A DNA stretch of 64,000 nucleotides from Polytrichum commune (lineage: Eukaryota > Streptophyta > Polytrichopsida > Polytrichales > Polytrichaceae), in the NCBI GenBank assembly GCA_950295325.1, contig OX485803.1, positions 76,521,554 through 76,585,553 on the forward strand. The letters run 5' to 3'. Shown piece after piece: positions 21,307 through 30,765 of this stretch. The notes under the pieces are model-generated. The model made no database searches. It was not told the origin of the DNA and worked only from the letters and a program-made list of their open reading frames with translations. The translations under genes and the position numbers were made by a program. Within the stretch, counting starts at the first letter, position 1, and each line of letters starts with the position of its first letter.

Positions 21307-23519
21307 TCGCAGTCTATAGTCTGTGTGGTAAGCTCAGTCTTTACTGGCCAGAGACTATTGCCTTGAGTTACCAAACCTCTACTCCCAAGGCTATTGTCTG
21401 TCCTATCTAATCAGTCTTGACTGTGAAAAGCTATTGCCTTGGTCACTCGGAAGTCAGTGGCTCGGACTATGGTCTGTTCTCCCACATAGAGGCTGTCATT
21501 CAGTTAACCTGCACAGTGTCAATCACAGTCTTTTGGTGAATATTCGTCTCAGTCCTAACTAACAGTCTTCTCAGGTTCTTTTATTTCCTCCAAATTTACA
21601 TTGATTGTTTCTGGAACACGTTTTCCTCTCTTTCTTTAACTGGTCACCTTCGCCATATCAGCTTCTTGGTAACTTTTGTTTTATTCAAGGTTAATCCTTA
21701 TTATCCTATTTCTACTTAAGTTCAAGTGCTAATAAGGTAAGACTATGGTCTCTCAGAAAGATAACGGACCTCTTAACAATCACTCAGGCTATTGACTTTC
21801 TTAGTTTCTCTCTTCATAGATGAAGGGTTAAAGAAGATAGAGAGGAACACTACTTGGCAGCAGTGGGCCCTATCTCTATACTGTAGAAGAATCACTCTCT
21901 CTGGAGGTTATCCTCACCAGGCTATAGTCTCTCGGAAAATCTGTCTCACTTTAGGGGCCTCACAGACTATTGCCTATCACTGTAGTTCATCTTTTCTTTC
22001 TTTTACTCAAGGCCATTAACTTTCTCCTACAATGCTTTGAGACTCAGCAACTTTCTCCTTAACAACAACCTTTCTTTACATGAGAACTTCTTCAATGTGA
22101 CAATACTTTGTTGCCTCTAAACCTATTTCTTCTCATTCATTGTTTCTTGCAGGTAAGGCTACCTTTTACAACTTAAACAAACTCTTAAAGACACTTTCTT
22201 TGGACTCAGTTGTTCCCCCTAAAACATATTACTACTGGAAAGTCCTTTACTCCCTATTTTGTGAGGTTCTTGGACTGACATGAGAGTTTCTGGTCTCCTT
22301 TCCAGCCTTTTTCTTCCTAAATGTAAGAAAGTTTCCTATCAGAAAGTTTCCTGATCTTTTTCATGTTTTTACTTAGCTCTGACTTAGTCCTAATCCTTTT
22401 CTCTCCTCAGAGTTTCTTTCCAGACTATGGTCTTTCCTCACATCTGAGTTTCTCTCGGCACAAGACAATTGTCTCTCTGAAGCATCTTTCATGCCTAATT
22501 TGTCACTAAAGGACTCCTATCTCATGCTCATATGCTTCTGACCATTGCCTAAGTGAAAAAGTTCCATCTTGCCTTGACTCTTTCTCTTAACTATCCTTCT
22601 ACAGGCTATGGTCTGTTCTAAGTAAATAGCGTTGCCGCAATACATCAGGCTATTGTCTTTGAAAACTCCACGTCCTCAGTGCGCTATCAAGAACTTACAG
22701 AAACCTTCACGCCTCTAATTTTCAACATAATGTTGCCATAGTCTTTGCATGTTGCAGATCTGCATGCTTTTCTCTCTTCTCACACCTCCCTTTTATCCAG
22801 ACTATAGCCTTGAACCGTATCGGTTCTCATTGTTACCACAAATTCATAGTCTGAGGCAAGTTTCCAAGATCTGATCTCCAAAGGGCCATAGTCTTTAGGT
22901 TCATTCTCATATTGACAACAACATAGACAACTTCCAAAACATAGACAAAGCATAGACAAAGCAGCGCATAATCTCAATAGCAAAGGCACACATTAAGCCA
23001 CCATACCTGCTCCTTTGCGAGGAAGACAACCCTTCGCTCACACCTCCTTTCTCCGCCCCTTCACTGCAGCTCCTCGTTCCTTCGCCAAAGACGATTGCCC
23101 TCTCCTCCACCGAGTCTAACTGCCTGGCTCGTCTTCTTGGCGGCTCCCGCTTACGGCATAATGATGGTTAGGTGGCCACTAATGGTACACTAATTGAGCC
23201 TATAGCCCACCTGCCGTCGCTTCCTTTCAACTACTTCGTTAATTAAGTGCCTAAGCCTATTGCCTGCCCAAATTTTAAGTTAGTCGTAGCTGGTTGGAGT
23301 CATGGGTGGAATTAACCAGCTCCCGAGACTATTGCCATGTTGGATTTAATTTATCTAACTTACAACTTAATCTTAATAATAACTAAAACTTTTAAATTTG
23401 TAATACTATCTCAATGTCCCTATACTTAATACATGAATTTGTAAATAAACAATACTTAATTCATACACCCTAATACTTTCAGTAGCTCCCCCTTACTTAA
23501 TGTCCATAACTGTCCCCAG
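21307..23519 (-). repeat. Noncoding stretch of element C packed with GACTATAGTC-type motifs
   Basis: The 2.2 kb between integrase and the post-integrase ORF has no credible coding frame. It carries the same motif family as the LTR (ACTATAGTC, ACTATTGCC, CTATGGTCT, GGCTATTGTC), about 20 or more times; examples lie near 21312, 21350, 21390, 21430, 21465, 21745, 21920, 21963, 22425, 22605, 22650, 22738, 22798, 22887, 23253 and 23325. Its position suggests an untranslated leader, intron or promoter for the downstream ORF. Confidence 0.75.
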
Positions 23520-25187
23520 TTATGTATGATACTTTTTAAGACGATAGCCATTTATCCGTGTAGGTAAGGGTGTACCCTCAAAGTCGATTAATTCAAACGA
23601 CCCGTTGTCGTGCGCAATCTTAACTTGATAAGGGCCCATCCAGTGAAGTTTAAATTTACCCGGAAACTTTTGAAAACGACTATCGTAAAGTAAAACGAGA
23701 TCATCTGCGGTAAGTATTTTACTTTTCATTTTACTATCATAGTAAGTCTTACGCCATTTTTGAATGGCGGCCATATTTAGATAGGCTTGATTACGAACTT
23801 CATCTAGCCTTTCTAACATGGCGATACGCTCACGAAGAGATTCGTCATCACTCAACCGTTCATCGATTGCAATGCGTAATGAAGGGAGTTCTAATTCAAC
23901 TGGGAGGATAGCTTCTTGGCCGTAAACTAATTGAAAAGGTGTAAATTTAGTTGTCACTTTATAAGCGGTACGATACGCCCATAATGCATCTAATAATTTG
24001 CTATCCCAATCAGTCATAGAATTTTGAACGGTCTTAGTTATGATTTTGCACAAAATCCCATTAGTCTTTTCAGTTTGGCCATTAGCGCGTGGGTGATATG
24101 GTGAAGTGAGCCGGTGTTTAATTTTGTACTTAGTCGCAAGTTCTTTAATGACATCATTTACAAAATGTGATCCCCGATCACTCACTAATTCCTTTGGACA
24201 TCCGTAACGTGATAGGATTTTTTCTTTTAGAAATTTTGCTACGACGTGTTTATCATCTTTCCTAGTGGCCTCGGCTTCTGCCCACTTTGTGACATAGTCT
24301 GTAGCCACCAAAATATATTGACAACGTCCGTGACGACTAGGAGGTTTAATAGGGCCAACAAAATCAATTCCCCATTTCTCAAATGGGGCAAGTGCTAGGA
24401 TAGGGGTAAGGGGCATTGCGGAGGAATCGGTGGGCTTTCCAACTCTTTGACACACATCACATTGTCTAGTGTAGGTTGTACAGTCAGCAAAAAGGGTAGG
24501 CCACCAATATCCACTATGTAATATTTTTCGAGCCGTAACATCGCCCGCAAAATGACCTCCCGCCATATTGTCATGACACTCTTTCAGAATTAAGGGAATT
24601 TCGGAACTTGTAACACAACGACGTAAAATGCCATCTTTACCTTGTTTATATAAAGTATCTGCAATAATGGTATAAGGCATGGCTTTAAAAACCACTCTTC
24701 GTTTTTGCTTTTCATTAAAGTCTGGGGGAAATTTATTGTTTTGTAAATACTCAATAATTTCCGCATATTCATGGGGAATCACATCAATATAAAATAATTG
24801 AGCATCAGGGAAGGAGTCATCAATGGGTTCCGATCCAGATTCATCATTTAATCTTGAAAGGTGATCGGCATTTGCATGACTTTTGCCGGGTCGGACTTCA
24901 ACTGTAAAATTAAATTCTTGCAAAAGTAATACCCATCTCGCAATCCTTCCACTCAATTGGGGTTTATTTATCATGTATTTCAGTGCATCATGATCTACAT
25001 GGAAAATAAATTTATTTCCTAGCAGATAATGACGGAATTTTTGAACTGAGAAAATCATACCTAAGGCCTCACGTTCGGTAACTGTATAATTTCTCTCAGC
25101 CTGTACGAGTTGGCGACTAGCAAAATAAATAGGATGATCATGGCCATTTTCATCCTTTTGACTTAGGACTGACCCAATGGCTACATT
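23520..25187 (-). CDS. RNase H and integrase part of the pol frame of element C
   Basis: This continues the gag-pol frame after the TGA at 25190-25188. RNase H follows: YFASRQL...TEREALGM, then FIFHVDHDALKYM and GRIARWVLLLQEF...ADHLSRL. Integrase then has a zinc finger with the histidines in HDNMAGGHF and cysteines in CDVCQ, the catalytic Asp in WGIDFVGPI, the second Asp in LVSDRGSHF and the Glu in GQTEKTNG. The C-terminal FKLHWMGPYQV module ends at the stop at 23520-23522. All DDE residues are present. It copies and integrates the element in the nucleus. If translated at all it needs readthrough of, or a repaired version lacking, the upstream TGA, unless translation starts again internally (ATG at 25058). 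Confidence 0.85.
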   Translation of the reverse strand, partial: NVAIGSVLSQKDENGHDHPIYFASRQLVQAERNYTVTEREALGMIFSVQKFRHYLLGNKFIFHVDHDALKYMINKPQLSGRIARWVLLLQEFNFTVEVRPGKSHANADHLSRLNDESGSEPIDDSFPDAQLFYIDVIPHEYAEIIEYLQNNKFPPDFNEKQKRRVVFKAMPYTIIADTLYKQGKDGILRRCVTSSEIPLILKECHDNMAGGHFAGDVTARKILHSGYWWPTLFADCTTYTRQCDVCQRVGKPTDSSAMPLTPILALAPFEKWGIDFVGPIKPPSRHGRCQYILVATDYVTKWAEAEATRKDDKHVVAKFLKEKILSRYGCPKELVSDRGSHFVNDVIKELATKYKIKHRLTSPYHPRANGQTEKTNGILCKIITKTVQNSMTDWDSKLLDALWAYRTAYKVTTKFTPFQLVYGQEAILPVELELPSLRIAIDERLSDDESLRERIAMLERLDEVRNQAYLNMAAIQKWRKTYYDSKMKSKILTADDLVLLYDSRFQKFPGKFKLHWMGPYQVKIAHDNGSFELIDFEGTPLPTRINGYRLKKYHT

Positions 25188-28100
25188 TCAAGCATCAACA
25201 AATATATGGAATTCTTTCTCCCAATTAGGAGGGATAAGTATTGGAGCGGACACTAATTTTCTTTTCAATGTGTTAAAAGCATGTGTGCATGCTGACGTCC
25301 AAACTGGAACATCATCCCCTTTTTTAAGCAATTCTGTCAAAGGCATCGCTATTATCGCATATCTAAAAATGAATCTCCTATAATAACCGGTGTGACCCAA
25401 AAAACCTTTGACTTCGGTAACGGTAGTAGGGATGGGTAACGATACAATATTAGCAATTTTGTCAGGGTCAGTAGCTATGCCTTGTTCGGATACAATGTGT
25501 CCTACCAATCTTCCAAAGGGTACTAGAAAAACTGACTTAGCGGCATTGATGGAGATGCCGAACTCCATACACTTATCAAAACATTTCTGGAGATAATCTG
25601 CATGGTTCTTATCGTCACCAAAGACAGCAAAATCATCCAAAAATATTTCCATAAATTTACGTAGATACTCTTGAAATGCTTCCGTCATAACCCTTTGAAA
25701 AGTGGCTGGTGCATTGCACAAGCCAAATGGCATTACCATATAGGCAAAAGTACCCCAATCCGTGGTAAAAGTTGTGTACCAACGATGTGGTTCATAAATT
25801 TGAATTTGATTATATCCGGAGAAACCATCCATAAATGAGTAGCGTTTGTAACCCGCCACTGCATCTAACATGGTGTCCGTAAAAGGTAAGGGAAAATAAT
25901 CCTTCCTAGTGACATTGTTGAGCCTCCGGAAATCTTGACAAATTCTTAATTTTCCATTCTTTTTGGGAACTACTACGATGGGTGATACCCACTCACTATA
26001 GGGTACTTTGTAAATAAATCCTGCTTCGAGAAGTTTATCTATCTCTTCTTTGACCATTAAAGAATATTTTGGATTCATACGGTATTGTCTTTGCCGGACT
26101 GGAGCCGTTCCTTCCTCGAGTACAATTTTATGTTGGCATACTTCAGGAGGGACTCCTCTAAGATCCTTATATGTCCATGCAAATACTTTGATATTTCTTT
26201 TAAAGAAATTATACCAATACTGCCATTCGGTCTTGGATAATTTCTCATATATTTTAATGATTTTAGGAACCTCCTCGGTTCCCAAATTCATTTCTTTATA
26301 CACATCCTTAGACACGTAACTCTTAATCGGTGTGTTGTAAGAAAACATAGCATCTTCCCATTCTTCCTCAAAAGAAGGTAAGTTACTTTCTAGGGGTTTT
26401 GATGGGGTCGTCCGTTTCTTTGGGTTAGGGGTTGATAATTTTTTATCATGAGGTTGTGATTCCTTAGCCAAAGCAACATTATTAATCGGGTAAGAATTCT
26501 GCCAACTCAAAATGGCATTATCCGAATCATCATCCCTCATAGAGACGAAATATTCTCCTATCCCTACGGGATTATAGGATCTTTGGTGATTACCAATGTT
26601 ATGAATGGATTGAATTGGACTATCCTCAGATTCAGTCTCATATCCGTCAGTAGTGAATTCGGTTCCCTCATCTTGAGTCTCGCCTTGGTACCGTGTAGGA
26701 AACAAAGGTAAGACCATTTTATCTTTACCTTTACCTAAGGTAAGTGTTCCTTTACCCCAATCTTCCTTAGCTTCCGCTGTAATCAACCATGGCCTTCCTA
26801 ATATTCCCGGTATAGGTTGTATGGCATCAGTGGTTCGGAAAACAACAAAATCAATTTTATATTCCTGACCCGCGATTTGGACTGGTACTTGAGGTAATTG
26901 TCCCAAAGGTCTAGTACGAGTATGATCTGCCATTTTAAGGATAATAGAAGTAGGGACCATGTTAGTGAGTCCTAATTCTTCCATGGTCTCTATACTCATC
27001 AAATTGACACTAGACCCAGTGTCGACTTGAAATCCGGTCACTAAAACTCCATCAATTATAACATCTACCGCCGGTGCGCCTGGATCTTGGCTAAGGGTAA
27101 TATCATTTACTTCCACAACTTTGGCGCGTTTGCGGATCATTGCCGACCCCAGAGTGGTACGACATTGAGGTGCAACTGCCAGGAGTTGCCTCATGGTAAT
27201 TTGAGGTCGTAAATTATCCAGGTCTTTCATTATATCATATTGTTGTAATCCTTTAGCCAATTCCATAGTTCGGGGTTGTTTTGAACTCGACCTAGACTTA
27301 AAATTCCTAATATGAGGTACTTGGTAAGGTGTCCTATTAGAATGGGTCGCTGTTGGCTGACTCCATGAATTAGTGGATGTGGATGGTCTTTCCAAAATAG
27401 TATAAGGTTTCTGAGGTACGGTTGGGGTTGGTAAAGGTATCGGTACTGGTTGCACCAGCTCTACCTGCGGTAAAGAATTAGATGTGGTAGCAATCCCAGG
27501 TACCGCATTTGGTTCCATTACTAACTTATTTTTGGGATCATTCTCTCGTAAATTATCCCTCAGTTCCTCAGCACTTGGCTCACTACTATTTTCATCCAGT
27601 ATAGGATAAGGTTCTGGGGGTGCTTTAGATCTCGTAATCACGGCATTCACTTTTCGTACTCTAGGTAATGGGGTAGAAAAGTGTTGTATATGATTGACAT
27701 CTCTAGCACCTCGTTCTTCATCCTCAGGATCTTGGATCCTTACTCGTTTTCCGTTCTTCCAATCCCTATCGTTAGATGGGTAATCTTTTTTAGGGTGGGG
27801 ACACTCATCTGTGGGGTGTCCTGCTGTCTTGCAGTTACCACACAAAGGAACGTAATCCTGTGGTTTCTTAGGATTTGGACAATTATTAGCATAGTGTCCA
27901 AGTTCTTTGCACCTATAACAAACAGGATATTTTCGAGGATCATCCTGATTTGAATCAAACCTCGAATAATTTTGATTATAAGGTGGGGGTCGGTTCCAAT
28001 TGGAAGAGTCATTGTTTTGATTCCAATTTGAACGCCCCGGAAACTGTAAAGGTACCGGTCGGCGATTAAAATTCCTCTTAGGATTATACGTTGAGTTAGG

Positions 28101-29369
28101 TCCTGGTCCATTTCGTTCTTGTTGCCAAGGACGAGACGGGCCACTATCCACTTGATTAACGACCTTTTGTTGTTTAAGGTTCCAACACTCTTGGACGGCA
28201 TGATTCCCTCCACAATATATGCATTTAGTCCGAAATCCTTTCGGAGTAGGGCATTCATTAGCAAGGTGACCCTGACCTTTACAATTGTGACACCACACAT
28301 TGTTACGCTCTTCTGTGGGTTGAGGTCTCTTAGGTCTGTTGTTGGCTACCTTAACTGACAATTCTGACAATTGTTTTGTGAGGTTCCATATAGCATTGTC
28401 ATACTTATCACTCATAGGTTCCTGTTGAGGAGCCTTATTAATTGCAGGTGGTGTATACAATGGTGCACTCGGATTTCGCACATATGGTGCGTCAGTGACA
28501 TAGTAATGATTATTCTCAGTGATAGGGAATGTTCCCGTGTGTGAGGGTATAGGATTATTGGAATAAGTATTGTCAGTGTATATGACCAATTCATTTTCCA
28601 ATCTACACTCCTCCCATGTTTTTGCCCTCGCATAGGCCTGGGCATATGTAGCGGTGGCTCCTTCCTTAACATAAGTTCGTAGTTCCAGGGGGTGTAATCC
28701 ACCAATAAATATACTCATAAGAAAATCATCTGGGATTTGATGATTGCCCATGCGTTGCAAGATATCTTGCATTCTGCCATAATAGTTATCAACTCTCTCA
28801 TTGATGCCCATTCTGACAGTACGCAATTTTTCTTTTAGACTAGTGGCAAAGCCTAATGGTCTAAAATGAGCTAGAAATGCATTCTTTAATGCATTCCAGT
28901 TAGCAAACGCAGGTTGTCTTTGATACCACGCAAAGGCATCTTCCTGTAGGGATGCAGCAAAAACTTCTTGAAATTTAGCGGCCGGCACATCATTGGCCTG
29001 ACATGTAATTTCAAACTTTGCTACATGGGTATCGGGATCTGATCCTGGCCTTCCAAGGAAATATGGGATGTGTACTAAGTTATGAATCCTTGGAACACCT
29101 GGTATATTAGCCATTACAACTTGGGGTACTGGTAAAGGTAAAGGTAATGGTATAAAAGACTGTGATATTGTTGGTGTTGGTAAAGATGGAGGTGGTGGAT
29201 GAGGCTGAGGTACAGGAGGTTGTGGTGTCACGACTTGGGAACTCCCTGAGGTTGAACCAAAATAAAGTTGTTGAGGTTTAAGAGGGGATAATGTTTCCTC
29301 TTGATTTTGATATTGTGCAGAGTTTAGATTGGCTGCTTTTGGTTCAGTGTCAGACTGTTCTTTTTGCAA
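25188..29369 (-). CDS. Gag-protease-reverse transcriptase of element C, ends at a TGA before RNase H
   Basis: A 1393-codon frame. Gag domain at about residues 95-260; four zinc knuckles (CHNCKGQGHLANEC at 360, CIYCGGNHAVQEC at 383, CYRCKELGHYANNC at 484, CGNCKTAGHPTDEC at 510), more than the usual one or two. An aspartic protease follows with QVDTGSSVNLM near 782, then GILGRPWL near 856. Reverse transcriptase has MDGFSGYNQ near 1180, MPFGLCNAPATFQ near 1213 and the catalytic FLDDF near 1243. The frame stops at TGA (25190-25188) inside the first RNase H motif, HIFVDA, where a Ser would be expected, and then runs on unbroken. The first in-frame ATG is only at 29114-29112 (MANIPGV), although the frame is open from about 29537. 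The N-terminus is probably supplied by splicing or frameshifting. Confidence 0.85.
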   Translation of the reverse strand: MQKEQSDTEPKAANLNSAQYQNQEETLSPLKPQQLYFGSTSGSSQVVTPQPPVPQPHPPPPSLPTPTISQSFIPLPLPLPVPQVVMANIPGVPRIHNLVHIPYFLGRPGSDPDTHVAKFEITCQANDVPAAKFQEVFAASLQEDAFAWYQRQPAFANWNALKNAFLAHFRPLGFATSLKEKLRTVRMGINERVDNYYGRMQDILQRMGNHQIPDDFLMSIFIGGLHPLELRTYVKEGATATYAQAYARAKTWEECRLENELVIYTDNTYSNNPIPSHTGTFPITENNHYYVTDAPYVRNPSAPLYTPPAINKAPQQEPMSDKYDNAIWNLTKQLSELSVKVANNRPKRPQPTEERNNVWCHNCKGQGHLANECPTPKGFRTKCIYCGGNHAVQECWNLKQQKVVNQVDSGPSRPWQQERNGPGPNSTYNPKRNFNRRPVPLQFPGRSNWNQNNDSSNWNRPPPYNQNYSRFDSNQDDPRKYPVCYRCKELGHYANNCPNPKKPQDYVPLCGNCKTAGHPTDECPHPKKDYPSNDRDWKNGKRVRIQDPEDEERGARDVNHIQHFSTPLPRVRKVNAVITRSKAPPEPYPILDENSSEPSAEELRDNLRENDPKNKLVMEPNAVPGIATTSNSLPQVELVQPVPIPLPTPTVPQKPYTILERPSTSTNSWSQPTATHSNRTPYQVPHIRNFKSRSSSKQPRTMELAKGLQQYDIMKDLDNLRPQITMRQLLAVAPQCRTTLGSAMIRKRAKVVEVNDITLSQDPGAPAVDVIIDGVLVTGFQVDTGSSVNLMSIETMEELGLTNMVPTSIILKMADHTRTRPLGQLPQVPVQIAGQEYKIDFVVFRTTDAIQPIPGILGRPWLITAEAKEDWGKGTLTLGKGKDKMVLPLFPTRYQGETQDEGTEFTTDGYETESEDSPIQSIHNIGNHQRSYNPVGIGEYFVSMRDDDSDNAILSWQNSYPINNVALAKESQPHDKKLSTPNPKKRTTPSKPLESNLPSFEEEWEDAMFSYNTPIKSYVSKDVYKEMNLGTEEVPKIIKIYEKLSKTEWQYWYNFFKRNIKVFAWTYKDLRGVPPEVCQHKIVLEEGTAPVRQRQYRMNPKYSLMVKEEIDKLLEAGFIYKVPYSEWVSPIVVVPKKNGKLRICQDFRRLNNVTRKDYFPLPFTDTMLDAVAGYKRYSFMDGFSGYNQIQIYEPHRWYTTFTTDWGTFAYMVMPFGLCNAPATFQRVMTEAFQEYLRKFMEIFLDDFAVFGDDKNHADYLQKCFDKCMEFGISINAAKSVFLVPFGRLVGHIVSEQGIATDPDKIANIVSLPIPTTVTEVKGFLGHTGYYRRFIFRYAIIAMPLTELLKKGDDVPVWTSACTHAFNTLKRKLVSAPILIPPNWEKEFHIFVDA

Positions 29370-29554
29370 CTTAATGACGGACCTTAACCAACTCTTTCTT
29401 CTCTCAATTTTCCTCTTCCGATAGTCCCTAGCAATGGCACGATCCTCTCTAGCCTTGTCATTGGCTGCCTTTCTTACTGAGGCTGTTTGTGCGTGGGATC
29501 TATCATGTGCAGTTTCCAGTATGGAAGTTGCATATGATCATACGTAACTAGACC

Positions 29555-30115
29555 CTATGTCATGTTTTGCCTATTGTACCCAATCCGCCTTCTTCCATTC
29601 AAGAACAATTTTGTAAAATTCACAAAGTTTTTGCCTTGAAGTGAGGAATCAGAAAAATCGGGTATGTTAACACTTGAACAAGGATCAAAAGGTCCGTAGA
29701 AAAAACGAGCTTCAGTACTAGTGAAAAGCCCTCCGTTCCAACAACCGTAGCCAAACTTGTTGATTGGAAAGTTGTCAGCCTTATATTGGCTGTAAATAAG
29801 GAACAAGAATCTTAGATCAACTCTCAACCTAGGGTAACCTTTGTTAATGATGATTTCATTAAAACCCTCACCATTATTCCAAATCTTATTCAATATCCTT
29901 TCTTGAAGGTGAATGGGTAAATTACGGAAATTGCCTAAAAATCCTTTTGGGTAAATGGGATGGTTTGGTCCTATGTGGATTCCTACTCCCCAGAAGGATG
30001 CTTTGTAAAAACGGTATAAAGCAGTAAACAAATGGGGTCCTTCGTATAACTCACTCTCAAGGGTGCTCACCCTTTGCGGGGAAAGCTCCCATGGCCACAT
30101 TGTGAAAAAGGACAC
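29555..30115 (-). CDS. Pre-gag ORF (ORF0) of element C
   Basis: A 186-codon frame just before gag, in a different frame. It contains WPWELSPQ near residue 8, an aromatic stretch FTALYRFYKASFWGV, NLPIHLQERILNKIWNNG near residue 72 and KGYPRLRVDLRFLFLIYS near residue 95, matching in order the ORF0 of element B. The C-terminal half (KFGYGCWNGG...) has no match in B. The called start is a GTG at 30115; the first ATG is six codons in. I know of no family; conservation in two quite different elements suggests it is used by the element. Confidence 0.6.
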   Translation of the reverse strand: MSFFTMWPWELSPQRVSTLESELYEGPHLFTALYRFYKASFWGVGIHIGPNHPIYPKGFLGNFRNLPIHLQERILNKIWNNGEGFNEIIINKGYPRLRVDLRFLFLIYSQYKADNFPINKFGYGCWNGGLFTSTEARFFYGPFDPCSSVNIPDFSDSSLQGKNFVNFTKLFLNGRRRIGYNRQNMT

Positions 30116-30137
30116 ATTAGTGTCAAGAATGATTCAC

Positions 30138-30521
30138 TCATAAGAAATCAGTTTGGACTCCAATTGTACGGGTTGACACTTTTGACTTCCACCTTTCTAC
30201 ACTTTTAACTTTAGACTTAAGTTTGTTCAATTCACAATCCTTCGAGTAATGTCCTAGACCTTTACAGGTCCAACACACTATTTGAGGGTATGCTTCCTGT
30301 TGACAAGTATTTAGGCTCTGTTTCTTCTCAACTGACAGGTCAACTAGCGGTCTAAGTTGACACTTACAAATTTCTTTAACAATCTTCTCAACGGCTTCTT
30401 CAAAGCCGACAATTTGTAACTCTCCCAAAGGGCTCTCGGAAAGTCCAAAGGGTGTATATTTAAAGGGGAAATTCAAGGATTCTCTATGACCCCTAGACTT
30501 CCATATTCGGGGTTGATCCAT
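30138..30521 (-). CDS. Small zinc-knuckle ORF at the 5' end of element C
   Basis: A 127-codon frame, first after the primer site. It contains one CCHC knuckle, CWTCKGLGHYSKDC, near residue 83, followed by a Lys-rich tail. CCHC knuckles bind RNA, and here one stands outside gag. It may be a translocated or duplicated gag fragment, or the first exon of a spliced protein with ORF0, from which it differs by a frame. It starts at ATG 30521. Element B has no such ORF in the part that survives. Confidence 0.55.
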   Translation of the reverse strand: MDQPRIWKSRGHRESLNFPFKYTPFGLSESPLGELQIVGFEEAVEKIVKEICKCQLRPLVDLSVEKKQSLNTCQQEAYPQIVCWTCKGLGHYSKDCELNKLKSKVKSVERWKSKVSTRTIGVQTDFL

Positions 30522-30744
30522 GAATTAAACATTGATGCTAAATCTAGGCCGTTGGTTTTTTGATATAATTGTGAAGTTAAATTACGACTTTAGGATTGAG
30601 TAAAAGTATAAGAAATAGTTGTGAACTTATTTCTTTACTTTACGAATCCCTCAAAGTCTTAATTTAAATTCCTTCTTCAAAAACTCAAGCCTCTTAGTAT
30701 TTCTTAACACCCTTGTCTACCTAGACTTAGATCGACCGAAGCCT

Positions 30745-30762
30745 TCCCCGGCAGCGGCGCCA
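30745..30762 (-). other. Primer binding site of element C (tRNA-Asp type)
   Basis: On the minus strand TGGCGCCGCTGCCGGGGA begins three bases inside the left end (element direction) of the internal region. It closely resembles the TGGCGCCGTTGCCGGGGA site of Athila/Tat elements, complementary to the 3' end of plant tRNA-Asp, with one base different. Confidence 0.85.
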
Positions 30763-30765
30763 AAA

